NCBI RefSeq assembly: GCF_000006405.1
Contig: NW_003199941.1
Location: 1 to 36,279 of the forward strand
DNA length: 36,279 nt
From: Perkinsus marinus ATCC 50983
Lineage: Eukaryota; Perkinsozoa; Perkinsida; Perkinsidae
Direction: 5' to 3'
Positions 11,728 through 22,644 of this stretch are shown piece by piece. Within the stretch, counting starts at the first letter, position 1. Each line of letters opens with the position of its first letter. The notes under the pieces were generated by a model. The model made no database searches. It was not told the origin of the DNA and was given only the letters and a program-made list of their open reading frames with translations. Made by a program: the position numbers and the translations under genes.

Positions 11728-12072
11728 ATGGAACATTCCGGTACCAATTCACGATACTACTCTCGATATTCTTCCTCTAGTATTCAGGAGTCCTCGCAAA
11801 CTGTGACACTTCCATTTAGAGTCGCGGGTGCTCCTGAGGCGAACCTTCAGACCTCTCCCGCCGCAACTGTCACATCCTTCCCCATGCCGATCCCCGACAT
11901 GTAGTCCCCCATACAGTATTCAATGTCATTCCCAGTGTACCAACAATGAGATTGGCATTAACCAATACTAAATTTCATGACGAGTGCATATGCAGCCGCA
12001 GCTTCTACTAGTAGCCAGAGTACTGTAGCCAAGGACGCGGAACTTCCCTATCGGGAGTGGAAGCAACGGTGA
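11728..12072 (+). CDS. Tentative small plus-strand gene, structure unresolved
   Basis: The 590-bp gap between MIF (11555) and seipin (12146) holds a plus-strand stretch that reads like coding sequence. An ATG at 11728 opens about 58 Ser/Pro/Thr-rich codons (MEHSGTNSRYYSRYSSSS...), and a second open stretch ends ...LPYREWKQR with TGA at 12070-12072. They join in frame only if a 16-nt intron (from 11904) and a 59-bp intron (to about 11999, with an AATACTAA branch-like word) are both removed, giving about 90 aa. Without such a small intron the two parts stay separate. Product unknown; this may not be a gene. Confidence 0.25.
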
Positions 12073-12145
12073 GGACGCACCCAAAATCACCCGATACTTC
12101 CCTTAAATCAACGCAAGACCGGAGTGACTAGGAATAGTGCACAAG

Positions 12146-13327
12146 TCAGTCCTCAGGGCTGCCCAAATGTAGGGGCCTCTCCCGTAACGTGTCGAAGCCC
12201 CCTTGCCTCTCATTGTCCGCACTATGGACACTGGACGCACTACCCGCACCAGACTCGCTAGACGGCCCACTACTACTCCCTGTACTCCGCTGTGGGTGCC
12301 GACGACGTCCACCTCGTCTGGTCCTTCTCCTTCTGGGAGACCGCGCGAATAATGCTCGCCATACCAATGACGTACCAGTGAAAACCAAGAACCCGATGAG
12401 AACGAACAACACGAAAATAACACTCATAAGAATTGGATGGGACGAGAGTAGATAGCGGATCCCCGACAATTGAGAATGGAATCTCAAGTCGGCTCCATAC
12501 ACCTGCAGAGGAGGGTTCATGCATACCGTAGCCGATAATAGTGGAAATGTGGAACTCTCGTAGACCTCCACATTGAGTTCTTCGAACAAAGGCACCGTTG
12601 CAGTGAACTCGTCGACTGTCCACCCTAGCAAGGCTGGTAGGACCATCAGCCACTCCCGCATCGTTCTCAACAAGGAAGAGTGGTAAGGCAGTAGAAGTGG
12701 CCGTCGGGAGCGGGCCGTAGGCGCATCTTGGCCCTTCATACCGTACAGAGTAACATCTACCATAACAGGACCCTTATCGAGGTTGTAGTGATTAGTAGGT
12801 AAATCCAGGGCCAAGGTCACATCATAGTCGACTGATGGGGCCGGCAGGTCCAATAACGGGGCAGCCAAAGCCTGTCGACTCGCTGTAGTATCGAACCATT
12901 GCCGGTTAGAGAAGGACACTGTAGCACAGGCAGGCGTGGCGCTATAGTCGAAGTAAACCGGGAAGGAATGGAGCTGCTTGGGTATGACCAACCAGTGTAC
13001 GACCCAATAGAGAATCCATGCCGATATCGTCACTGATACTATGCTAAGTCCGACCAAGATTAGTTTGGACCATAGTAGTACTAGTCTCCATACAAAGGGG
13101 GATATGTGATGCGATAGGAAGACGAGGCCAGGCTGGATAGTATGCCAAGTCCCATACGAGGCCCGGGCCAATGCTGAGCCTTCAGCCTCACCATCCCTAC
13201 TAGACTGTGAAGAGTTTGTAGGTGACGATATGTTAGAGGTCTGGTAGTTCTCGCTGTCTGAGGACGGGTCAACACCTTCTATAGGTAGTTGAGGTGCACC
13301 TCCAGCAGACCCAGTGCGCTCGAACAT
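12146..13327 (-). CDS. BSCL2: Seipin family protein (lipid-droplet biogenesis)
   Basis: Seipin is an oligomeric ER protein that organises lipid-droplet budding at ER contact sites. This is one uninterrupted exon of 393 aa. It has the family's layout: a polar N-terminus, membrane segment 1 (about 82-115), a lumenal beta-sandwich, membrane segment 2 (about 297-323) and a basic/Ser-rich cytosolic tail (RRRRTRRGGRRRH). The lumenal signature VYGADLRFHSQLSGIRYLL closely follows LYGAYLRIHAHFTGLRYLL of animal seipin. GPVMVDVTLYG and RPLLLPYHSSLLRTM match the preceding conserved strands. The start is MFERTGSAGG at 13327. The lack of introns stands out among neighbours with 3-25 exons. Confidence 0.93.
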   Translation of the reverse strand: MFERTGSAGGAPQLPIEGVDPSSDSENYQTSNISSPTNSSQSSRDGEAEGSALARASYGTWHTIQPGLVFLSHHISPFVWRLVLLWSKLILVGLSIVSVTISAWILYWVVHWLVIPKQLHSFPVYFDYSATPACATVSFSNRQWFDTTASRQALAAPLLDLPAPSVDYDVTLALDLPTNHYNLDKGPVMVDVTLYGMKGQDAPTARSRRPLLLPYHSSLLRTMREWLMVLPALLGWTVDEFTATVPLFEELNVEVYESSTFPLLSATVCMNPPLQVYGADLRFHSQLSGIRYLLSSHPILMSVIFVLFVLIGFLVFTGTSLVWRALFARSPRRRRTRRGGRRRHPQRSTGSSSGPSSESGAGSASSVHSADNERQGGFDTLRERPLHLGSPED

Positions 13328-13740
13328 TTAAGAGGTGGATTGGAGATCGAATCTTGCTTCCTAACAACACTTGCTTTTACTCAATGGATGTTCATCATGC
13401 GGCGCAAGGGTGGTGGTCACCTTTGAACATGTGGTCGGACCACAGTACGAGTATCAACATGAACTACCAGAACGGACCTTGGTAGTGGTTGGCGAGAGTG
13501 ATCTATTAATGCGGCAGCCCGGCCGTTTTGGTGCCTACCAAGGGTGGTGCGCCGATTGAGTAATCAACGATGACCAAGACATAGCGGTGCCCGAAGAGGA
13601 ATAGAGCTGTTCCGAATTACAGCGGACTGTGGCGTCATGTTACGTCTCGTAGGACGGGCTGACGTGACCTCTTGTAACCGTCCGGAGCGCGAATGAATGC
13701 TGTTCCGCTGCTAATGCCAAGATCCTGCCCATAGGATCCT
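13328..13740. other. Intergenic, 413 bp
   Basis: Between the seipin start and the stop of the PH-like gene. A plus-strand frame at about 13371-13559 is open and contains CSSCG, but has no ATG start and no partner exon I could join. I leave it uncalled. Confidence 0.45.
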
Positions 13741-16700
13741 CTATTGGCCATAGCTTTTTGTCAGAGGAGGGCACCACCGGCAATTGGAGGGATTTTGGGT
13801 CCTCAGCTTGGGTTCGGAAAAATATCCAGGCCTCTTGTTTGGAAAGTCCAAGCGAGCAGTCACTCTAACGTGGCACATCGCAGCTCCTGACAGGGGAGTA
13901 AGGGTCTCTCCCAGGACGGTCCTTACGGGCAAGTTTCCTATAACATCAGAGACGCTAATTCCCACTGCTCAGCAACCAGCTTGCCAATGCACTCTTGAAC
14001 AAGAGGAAATCTGCAACTTCAATGTACTTCTTTTCAAGTGCCAAGACTCTTCGGGAAGTGAATTCAAGCTCGGTGCACTCTCCCATGCTCTTGGGAATTT
14101 AACTCCGACGACACCACCTTCTACTCGAACGAAATTTGTATTTCCAGTTCAGTTCGGTAAGGTCGAGCTTCATCCGTTGGTCTTGACGTTTGCACGTTTT
14201 GTTTGCTGCTCCCATGGTCTTTCTAGTATGTACGACATTATGATTCTCAAATCAGTCTAAGAGCACATACTTGCGTTTGAACTTGTTTACGCAACTCGAG
14301 TTCGCCAATGGAAATGTGAAGGTGCGAGAGCCATGCATATGAATGAATGGTGATTAGTCCACTGCATCCGTCGTCAACTGTCACGAATGAGTTATCAGTT
14401 CTCACACGCTGAATCAATATCCGAGTCCCATTCCAGGGTCCCCACTCCTGAACCTGTGTCGGAGTGATCGCAACGACTAGGTTACTGCGATTCACGATGC
14501 ACACCTGCTTTTTCGATTGCCTCTCCTTGGTGGTCGTAGTGAGAGTCATTCAAGTCATCATCAGAGCGGGACTGCCCGAGAAGGAAATACATATCACATT
14601 ACGCTTTGCCCTACCTCCATTCGATCGATCCTCACTGTATCACTCGAGGCCAACAACTTGAGGCCAGGTGTAAGACCCTCGAGAGCAAGAATGAGACAGG
14701 AACGCCGATCTGCCTTCCGGAAGGCCGTTGGCGACATCAAGAACTCATCATTGTATAACCAACGATCGATATGGACCATACTACGTCGGGAGCTAGACGT
14801 CAAAGGATGTAAAACTGCTATACCGGATCACCTCAGAGCAGAGGATTTTGCCACCTACATGCAGAAACTCTACTCGGCAGAGAACGTTACTGTCTCTCAC
14901 AGTGACGAGGACGTAAGAGATAAATCATATCCGTCAAGCAGCTCGACAACACCCGCCGGTCCGGACCATATCGCTGACTATGCGGATTGTAACCTCGACC
15001 CTCTACCGTTACCAGAGCCGATCACCTTCGACGAAGTACATCACGCAGCATCACGATTAAAAAAAGGGAGAAGCCCTGGAGTGGACGGCATCAGCAGCGA
15101 CCTGATCCGTCAAAGCGAGGTGCTCCAACGGTGGGTATACGAGTTATGTTCGAAGTGTTTTGAGGTTGAAAGCCAACCCAGCGAGTGGCTAAGGAGCAAA
15201 GTGACGCTCACCAAGAAGGCTGGCAAACCCCCAAATGAGGTGGGCTCATATAGGACAGTCATGGCACAGGTATCGGCGGCAAAAGTGTACTCAGCGGTGG
15301 TATTAGAACGCATAAGTGAGCACCTGGATTCGCGGCTACATCACTCACAGTGCGGTTTCCGGAAATCCCGATCCACTACAGAAGTCATCCACGCAACAAA
15401 CATTCTACGTGATGGTTGCCTGGCACACGGAAGGTCACTTTGCCTATTGGTGGCTGACTGGCAACGAGCTTTTGACAAGCTAGATCGCCAGTATATGATG
15501 AAATGCCTGCGAGCAGCCGACCTACACCCCAAATACTTGAGGATAATAGACCAGAGCTATAACGAAGCAGTTGCCTGTCTCACACTTGGCGGCGAAACAT
15601 GTGAAGTAAAGCTATCCTCTGGGGTCAAGCAGGGAGATGTATGGAGCCCAATCATCTTCGTAACATCACTAGACGAAGTTCTCCGCCGTAGCATCATATC
15701 TGCTGGCCATGGATTTCGACTTACTAAGGAAGACTACCACCACCGCCGATATACTCGCTTCGCAGCGAGATCCGCCATATTACAGGAACCAATTGGATGT
15801 ATATGCTTTGCAGATGACGTCACAGCTCCATCAGAAAGTATCGAAGACAGCGAAAAAGTCCTCAGGGCTCTTGAGATTGAAGGTCAGCCTGCCAACCTTA
15901 CACTTGGTATTGGGAGCACCGGCTGTAAAACTAAGAGGCTCCTCATTAACTGCAAGCAACCGACATCCCATGGACGAGTCGATGTGGTTAAGAAGTTCCG
16001 GCAGCTGGGAGTCTTGATAACAGATGCGCCCGGATACGGAGGAGCGGTAAAAGACAGAATTCGTACTGCAGGTGCGGCCCTGCACAAACTCCGGGACATA
16101 TGGAAGTCCCATGATATCGGACTGGATGGAAAGATGATAATCATGAGATCTGTGGTATTTGCTTCACTATTCTATGGTTCGGAAGCACTAGCGATCAATA
16201 AGGAAGAGGAACAGATGTACAGAACGTTTTACCATATATGTCTGAGGCGAGTATTGGGCGTGGCTCCAATGACCAGGCTATCATCACGTGAGCTCTATGT
16301 GAGGACACGTTCGCCTGCATGCGAAGACGTATTACGCGCGAGGAGATTGAGATGGCATGGTCACCTATTGAGAGCACCTGATGACCACATCGTCAACAGA
16401 CTCTTGAACTGGAACCCGCGTATTCACTCAGGCAGCTCCAGAAGAGCCGGCAGGCCCCGACAGACATGGATCGAACTGGTGAAACAAGATATGAACGATG
16501 TAGGCCTGAGAGCCAGTGATGCTAAAAACCGGACAGTATGGGAGCGTCGGATTCGACTGGCCTGTGATGTACCGCCTCTCCGCGGCCGGAGGAAGTTGAT
16601 GTAAAAAAAAACAAAAAAAAACAAAAAAAAAAGAAGAAAAAAAAAATAAAAAAAAAGAGAAAAACATTGTACTATTAGCTACTATTGTATTATCGAATAA

Positions 16701-19700
16701 TGAAGACATTTTTACTCTGGTCCGACAATAACACTGATTGTCGTGTACTATGTATAGTTTGCAGACTAAGGCCTACTGGCCGTCACATTCCTTACCAAGG
16801 CCTGGTCAGCCTCTTTATACTTCCATTGTTGACCTTATAAACTCTGTCGAATCCTCCGAGGCTTTGCAGAGTCGCCTGGCCGAATAGCGGCCGTGAGCGA
16901 GAGAGAGAGAGAGAGAGAGCTCCCATGGTCTTTCTAGTATGTACGACATTATGATTCTCAAATCAGTCTAAGAGCACATACTTGCGTTTGAACTTGTTTA
17001 CGCAACTCGAGTTCGCCAATGGAAATGTGAAGGTGCGAGAGCCATGCATATGAATGAATGGTGATTAGTCCACTGCATCCGTCGTCAACTGTCACGAATG
17101 AGTTATCAGTTCTCACACGCTGAATCAATATCCGAGTCCCATTCCAGGGTCCCCACTCCTGAACCTGTGTCGGAGTGATCGCAACGACTAGGTTACTGCG
17201 ATTCACGATGCACACCTGCTTTTTCGATTGCCTCTCCTTGGTGGTCGTAGTGAGAGTCATTCAAGTCATCATCAGAGCGGGACTGCCCGAGAAGGAAATA
17301 CATATCACATTACGCTTTGCCCTACCTCCATTCGATCGATCCTCACTGTATCACTCGAGGCGTGAGGAGGAGTGAGGGCACCGCTGCTGGAAGGTGAACG
17401 AGATGAGGATATCTAACATGATTACACGCACACAACTTCTACGACGATACCGTTACATCTGAGAGTGGTCCAATGGATCCAGCCCGCCCTATTCTAAGGC
17501 TTGTTGTATCACTGATCACCAGCCGGTCTCGTAGTCGTCCCATATCGCCCCTCATAGCACGAACGTCTTGCGCAAGTGACAGAACTTGAGACTGAGACAC
17601 TGTGGTTTCTCAATGACTTTCCTATCAGAAGTAGTAGCACTTGCAGTGTCATAGTTGTCTTGCCCATGTCATGAACCTCTGCCTCTCGGTTGTCGAGATC
17701 ATCGAGTAACCTTGTCAAGCCTGCCGGGTCCAGCTGTGACTGGTGGAACTCCGATCTTAGATTCTGAAAATGCTACAGTTGATGGACTGATGTTCATCTC
17801 GCTGACAGACCTCCACCGCATTTCGTGTCTCCGCCTGAATAGTGTTGATTAGATCGCGCTGGTCCTTCAACTCTGCCCGAACTTCCTCCATGAATGTTTT
17901 CAATGAATTCACCGATTCCTTTTCCGACGTGCAACTACACGTCTGCGAGGATAACTATCATTATTATCAACACCGCAATCTGCACCTGCGTATGAACAGC
18001 AGTCCGACTGGGTTCGGCCTTTGTAGATTGTAGGAGACCCGTCTCGGGCCCACTTGCCTCCTGTGGGACTTCTACGATTTTGTGCTCATCGAGAGTGGCT
18101 CTGGCTACCTAACGGAACAGCAAAGACTGTACTAACAACGCTCCTGCACAACTGTTAAGGGGATTGACACCAGGACTGTCGAGCCGATCGTGAGGTACTA
18201 TTGTAACGTGGACGATTACGGATGAGCTACATATTCCATCAACCGTTTCTGCCTGTGTACATCTCTTTCACCAAATGACACTAATATCCACATCAACAGC
18301 ATAGAAGCATTGTCTCAGCTCCAGTTAAGTAGCCAACAGGAGTCGATGAGGATACATTCAAGTGAGGGGAGATCAGTGAGATGGTCAGAGAAGCACCTAC
18401 TAGGGGCTCTGCCCATGAGTTCCTCCTGGTCTTAAGACCGTCGTCAACAGCATCTACGATGAGTGGTCCAGTGACCTCAGCACATCCCCCAGTAGGTGTT
18501 GACTGAGCCGTTGACATAGCCGTGGAAGGCACCTAGCACAACGAGATCTCATCGTCTCCTTGATGGACGCCATCCGACATGGCGGGTATTAGTGTCGTCA
18601 TTGGAAGCGTCCCGACTCAGTAGTCTCTTCGGTTTGAGATCAACCGGAGTCACAGTGCTGGGGACCTGCGAGAATCCCTCACTTCGCCTTGCCATAGATA
18701 CCGTAGGTGACCAACTTCAATTGATGGCCGCGATGGACGTCGTACAGTCTCGATAGAGCAGCTCTGCCGACGCTGGGGGGTAGAGTCTTCCGAGTGCCGT
18801 TTGATAGCAGGAGTGGGCGACGCTGCATGGAGTAAGTCTGGCGGGGTCGGTGACGAATTGCGCTGGTAGGAGCATGTCTCTCTGACGTGAATGAGGGGAG
18901 TAGTACATCAGAGTTTGAAGTCAATGAAGAATGCTCCCCAGGGTTTCGGATCCGCTGCCATGTGAACTGTTTGGGACCTCTCTGGTCGTCTGGAGGAAGG
19001 CACTTCTCCGATAGCGATGTGAGAGCTCACTTACTGCCCATCCAAACTACTCTGCCTCCGTCGGACCTCTCGAACTTCAGCGGTCCTGCCCACACCTGAG
19101 CCCATACCAATCACAGCTACACCAGAGGGTTGCTGACCTGTGCCTGTCCATCCGGCCCTCGTTCTACCCTCAGATGTATGCACCGTTCCTGTCTGATAAG
19201 TCTCTTAGAGCCGGCAGGCATGGCATCGCTCGTGGAGGAGGAGGACGAGGAGGGGGCCTTCTCTTGTCTGAATGGGATGCTGGTACTGGTCCATCCCATA
19301 TAGGAATGCCGACTTATAACAATGAATGTTGCCATCGTGCGCTACGAAATAGTAGGTGCCACTGCCGGAGCCACTTATCCACCACCCTTGAAGCTTGCTC
19401 ATCGCCCTAAGGCAAGCATGTCCCACCCCTCTGTGGCCCTCATGCTGGTGCTCACTCAGAGATCTCTCTTTGACTCAGAGCTGCTTGTGTGAAAGCATTG
19501 TGGATAGTATATGATGGTCGATGCAGACCGCTTCCAGACGACAACCCTCCCAAGGTCCCCAGCTGTTGAGGTATCATAGTTGTCTGAGGGACATGCTGCA
19601 GGGTAGGGCTACTTGACGGTTATGACTACCCGGCTGAGGAGACCCGTGGATGGGTTTGACGGAAGGGGGATCATAGTACTGCCGAGTATGGCACTTTGCA

Positions 19701-20205
19701 TCGACACTCGAAAGGGAACCGAGCTTTCTGAAAGTCCCACTTGCCGCAGATTACTGCGTTATAACTAACTCCACACGTAAGGATCGACAAAGCCGCACTC
19801 ATGGTATGGCGGGGAATGCCGCAATAGAAAAAAGACGACTCCACTGGCGAGGAACGAGAAGTTATACCACACGCTGGCTCGATGCGCATATTCAAACGTT
19901 GAATGCGGGGACGACGGACGGCCCATGATGACGATGATTAATAGCTTTGGGCAGCTTTGTCGGCTGATCATCCGTCGAGGCTCGATATGTTCCCCAGTCC
20001 TCCGCATCAGTACTACTACGCATACACTCAATACCTCTCACGACCTGGCCCTTCTCAACCCGAGGGAGAATAATCCTCTCCTTGGCGCCGATGGCTCTCT
20101 CAACTCAAGACTCCCTACCCGCGACAGTGGGCCGCTAGGACACCACTTCACTCAACCCACTACGGCAGCCAACACATCGCTGGCGACAGACTCATCGTCA
20201 TCCAT
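13741..20205 (-). CDS. PH-like/coiled-coil protein, 25 exons, interrupted by a LINE
   Basis: I recognise no orthologue. Exons: 20205-20157, 20114-20042, 20012-19898, 19838-19777, 19727-19613, 19583-19456, 19406-19314, 19285-19138, 19095-19035, 18989-18712, 18665-18579, 18532-18401, 18280-18244, 18197-18169, 18108-17986, 17942-17811, 17763-17641, 17591-17457, 17412-17326, then 14571-14505, 14453-14408, 14361-14271, 14222-14125, 14087-13993 and 13964-13741. Together they give 875 aa in frame. Residues about 182-281 look like a pleckstrin-homology domain (KLQGWWISG, YYFVAHDGNIHCY, later VWMG). Ser/Arg-rich linkers follow, then a coiled coil (about 510-640: FMEEVRAELKDQRDL, LTRLLDDLDNREAEV). The C-terminal 150 residues are globular but unassigned. 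The LINE with its repeat copies sits between exons 19 and 20 and could be spliced out. Weakest points: the first four exons and three introns of 28-29 bp. Confidence 0.55.
14208..14650. repeat. 443-bp direct repeat, left copy (target duplication)
   Basis: Identical as far as I can see to 16919-17361 (offset 2711). It contains host-gene exons and small introns. It immediately precedes the 5' end of the LINE insert, and the match stops exactly at the insert boundary. Confidence 0.95.
14691..16604 (+). CDS. LINE reverse transcriptase
   Basis: Copies element RNA into DNA at a nicked target. The first ATG inside the insert is at 14691, giving 637 aa; the frame is also open upstream into the host repeat, so an earlier start at 14517 would be chimeric. 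RT motifs run in order: KKGRSPGVDGISSDLI (finger region), QCGFRKSRSTTEV, LLVADWQRAFDKLD (motif A), SSGVKQGDVWSPI (motif B) and CFADDVTAPS (catalytic FADD, residue about 371). The C-terminal part RRLRWHGHLLRAPDDH...GRPRQTW is the usual tail of endonuclease-type LINEs. No APE-type or restriction-like endonuclease and no zinc knuckle is seen. No internal stop. Confidence 0.95.
   Translation: MRQERRSAFRKAVGDIKNSSLYNQRSIWTILRRELDVKGCKTAIPDHLRAEDFATYMQKLYSAENVTVSHSDEDVRDKSYPSSSSTTPAGPDHIADYADCNLDPLPLPEPITFDEVHHAASRLKKGRSPGVDGISSDLIRQSEVLQRWVYELCSKCFEVESQPSEWLRSKVTLTKKAGKPPNEVGSYRTVMAQVSAAKVYSAVVLERISEHLDSRLHHSQCGFRKSRSTTEVIHATNILRDGCLAHGRSLCLLVADWQRAFDKLDRQYMMKCLRAADLHPKYLRIIDQSYNEAVACLTLGGETCEVKLSSGVKQGDVWSPIIFVTSLDEVLRRSIISAGHGFRLTKEDYHHRRYTRFAARSAILQEPIGCICFADDVTAPSESIEDSEKVLRALEIEGQPANLTLGIGSTGCKTKRLLINCKQPTSHGRVDVVKKFRQLGVLITDAPGYGGAVKDRIRTAGAALHKLRDIWKSHDIGLDGKMIIMRSVVFASLFYGSEALAINKEEEQMYRTFYHICLRRVLGVAPMTRLSSRELYVRTRSPACEDVLRARRLRWHGHLLRAPDDHIVNRLLNWNPRIHSGSSRRAGRPRQTWIELVKQDMNDVGLRASDAKNRTVWERRIRLACDVPPLRGRRKLM
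16605..16660 (+). repeat. A-rich tract after the RT stop
   Basis: About 55 bases, nearly all A, broken by single C, G or T, directly after the TAA. Because some 260 bp of element sequence follow, it is internal and not the terminal tail. Confidence 0.85.
16899..16918 (+). repeat. (GA)10 microsatellite at the LINE 3' end
   Basis: Ten GA units end the insert and abut the right 443-bp repeat. This fits a simple-repeat 3' tail made by target-primed reverse transcription. Confidence 0.85.
16919..17361. repeat. 443-bp direct repeat, right copy (target duplication)
   Basis: Identical to 14208-14650. It carries the end of host exon 19 and its donor (17326/17325) plus second copies of the host exons and introns that follow. 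Confidence 0.95.
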
Positions 20206-20536
20206 CGTATCAGACCGTACCAAACCGCGCCGATTCGGCAGGAGGCAAGGCGAGCATAACCTAATCCAATAGGTTCCTCAATCCCTGCCGTAAAAGTGTT
20301 AACTCACATTATTATCGGCAACAGCTAATTTACCCTAATGTAATATCTCTCCTCACCAGGGGGAGAACAAGTACAGTAGATATAACGAGTGGGAACATGC
20401 GTCGTTCGATCCTGTTAACCCGGCACTCTGCGCAACACGTGGGGATAGAGAATCTCAATCACTGAATCTCATGATTCACAACAGTCATGCAGCAATGTAC
20501 GGCAACTTCCTCAACAAGGGATGAACACAAGCTTCA
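20206..20536. other. Intergenic, 331 bp
   Basis: Between the stop of the second BAR gene and the putative start of the PH-like gene, both on the minus strand. I see nothing supported. Confidence 0.5.
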
Positions 20537-22336
20537 TTATCCCTTGATTATGTCCATCAAGTGGCTCTCCTTGTCATCCTCCTCAGGTGTCTCCTCCTGC
20601 TTAGTAGCAGAGCCCGGTAGACTCCCGACAGAGCTCTGCTCGCCCACCCGGATGGTCTCCTCTTCCATGATAGCGTCCGGATCAAAGGCATCGGCATCAT
20701 CCCTCGAAATATGCTTCACTGTTGTCGGTGTGCCAGCGTCAGGAATGACTTCCACAGATACACCCGAAGGCGTCTTCTGCTGGACCTCGCTACTCGGGTG
20801 AGTGATCACCTGCCAGGACGAATCACTACTGTACATATACAACGATGCACTGCCTTACTGTCTTAACACTCTGGGAAGCTGGCACATGATGACCAAGCTG
20901 TCCTGACTGGCGATGACCACGTAATACTGTCACTTCGGAATTCCTGAATACTACATTTCACTACAGTACGAGATTGCTTCCGAACTTACACTTCGTCAAA
21001 CGGGTTGAGAGATGGAGATGGGAAGGGGTTGGCATCCATCCCTACTACATCCACATGGCCCGGCATCAACAGTAGCAATACCTTCACGATTCCTGCCATG
21101 GATTAGCTCAACCCTCTTATAGACGGCTCCCAGTGGCTTCGTGCACTCCTCCATCTCTCTTGTTATTGTGGCCAAGTACGAGCATAACTGACCACAGTGA
21201 GGTGATTCAATCATCATTCACCAAACCCATACTCTCCCTATAGCCTACCAGCCCCAGTAGAGTGGCGAACTCCTTATCACGAGTAGCTAGTACTCCGGAC
21301 AACCTACTGTGTGCATCCTTATCTAACTCCTCGAATGAGTGCGTGGCAAAACTGTGCTTCAGTTGGTTCTGACGGTCGACTCCTCCCCAGATCCCCACGC
21401 TGTCTATTCCTACCCTATCCATCTTCTCGGCATGAGTTTTCTTGGAGCCCTTCAGCTTCTTAACTTTCACTTCGTAATGTGACATCAAATTATGAGCCCG
21501 GTCCCGGTCGCTGAAACAACCCTCTACAAGTCTTCAAGGCCGACAAGGATCGTATCAAGCGTTCCGAACTGCTCTTGCCCTATGCTGAATTTCATTGCAG
21601 GTCTGCGGCCGATGAAGCGAGCGTTTGAAGTTGATACGCAAGAGGTGTATCAACGAGCGTCATCATTGATTTGAGTGAACTCGTCCTCTCCTACTATGCA
21701 AAACTCCGAATGCTCGCCCTATGCAATGGAATTCGGGTAAGTTGCGGTATGTACCTTGCTGGCCACTCGCCCCTTACGTGAGCATAGTGTTCATATCCAA
21801 CCCTTGCTTCATCAGCTGCTCAGATGCATACTTCATGCCTTCCAGATTATTGCCTCGGCCCCGGATGGTGGTCTTGAGGTGCTCTAAAGCCTCGCTCATA
21901 GTAGCTCTTATGGGTGCGTACTAAACATATGAGAGACCGTTAGGGCAGCAGTTGCTACCGAGTATTAACCGGATTGTCATTAGGGTAGAAGGACTTAGTT
22001 GATTCTACCAACTCGTTGTTGACACTCGCTAGTTTCTCCATAACATTCGACAGAGTGCCAACAGTAGTGTTGAATATCTGAGCACGAGCATATGAATATT
22101 ACTGCTTGGGGAGAGCAACTCAAGTCCTGGTCTATAGCTCAGCGCGGGCGAATCTGAAATACCTTGCAGCGGTCGAAGAAGTCCGAAGCAATGGCCCTCT
22201 CCCCCTCCAAAGGATCTTCCTTCATACGCCGCACTCCCCGAATCTGATGTATGCATACTCTAGGCATCGTCAACTAAGGTGTAGCTACTCTTTCCTTAAT
22301 CCTACGAAGAGTCTTATAACCCTCGAAGAAAGGCAT
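20537..22336 (-). CDS. BAR-domain protein with NPF motifs (BAR gene 2)
   Basis: BAR domains are helical dimers that sense or bend membranes. Ten exons: 22336-22289, 22243-22163, 22077-21970, 21920-21778, 21602-21528, 21510-21414, 21368-21249, 21187-21082, 21044-20990 and 20828-20537, giving 374 aa in frame. The N-terminus (MPFFEGYKTLRRIKERI) is an amphipathic basic helix. The BAR core covers roughly residues 44-285; DRDRAHNLMSHYEVKVKK aligns with the same helix in the neighbouring BAR gene and in amphiphysin-like proteins. Two NPF tripeptides follow (DANPF, LNPFD), typical ligands of EH domains in endocytic adaptors, then an acidic Ser/Thr-rich tail ending HLMDIIKG. Two introns are long (175 and 161 bp). 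One, 21511-21527, would be only 17 nt and is needed to hold frame. Confidence 0.72.
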
Positions 22337-22644
22337 GGGGTAAAAGTAAATAATCAACTAGCGGTCGCTTCATGATATGCAACCAACTCCGTTGGATAGC
22401 TCCTCCTCTCCAGCGCAGAGAGAGCTCAGCGCAACCAACACAACTGAGGATGTATGCAGTGATACTAGCTCTCGTACGTTGAATGCATTTACTCAAAGGT
22501 ATCGACACGAAGCTTGTCATCGGTGGGTATTATCGGATAATATTGAACGGAGAGACAATATGGTACATAACAATGCCATCAGATTCCTCGGCATCGGCAT
22601 AAAATGGAAATCATGATACTACAGAAAATAATCACCAGCAGCGG
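22337..22644. other. Intergenic, 308 bp
   Basis: Spacer between the two tandem BAR genes, presumably the promoter of the downstream one. No feature seen. Confidence 0.5.

Larger units (their letters stand above)
14651..16918 (+). mobile_element. Non-LTR retrotransposon (LINE), 5'-truncated, 2268 bp
   Basis: A single inserted block, antisense to the host gene, between the two 443-bp repeats. It holds an intact reverse-transcriptase frame, an A-rich tract (16605-16660), about 240 bp of 3' sequence and a terminal (GA)10 run touching the right repeat. There are no LTRs. An endonuclease domain is missing upstream of the RT, so the copy is probably 5'-truncated. The 3' simple-repeat tail is typical of several LINE clades. 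The flanking repeats are identical and the frame is open, so the insertion is recent. The clade cannot be fixed by eye. Confidence 0.9.

Noticed and set aside
13371-13559. Open plus-strand frame with CSSCG, 63 codons
   Set aside because: No ATG start, no clear splice partner on either side and no recognised domain; it lies in the seipin/PH-gene spacer.
13784-14260. 158-codon plus-strand frame next to the left repeat
   Set aside because: It is antisense to the last exons of the PH-like gene (13741-14222), which join in phase and read to a single stop. Its end also runs into the duplicated sequence.
14517-14690. Earlier start for the RT protein inside the left repeat
   Set aside because: This part belongs to the duplicated host sequence and also occurs, without RT, in the right repeat. 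The element's own first ATG is at 14691.
14208-17361. The 443-bp repeats as LTRs of a retroelement
   Set aside because: The repeats contain host exons with working splice sites and lack TG...CA ends. The insert has LINE-type RT motifs, an A-rich tract and a simple-repeat tail, with no gag, protease or integrase.
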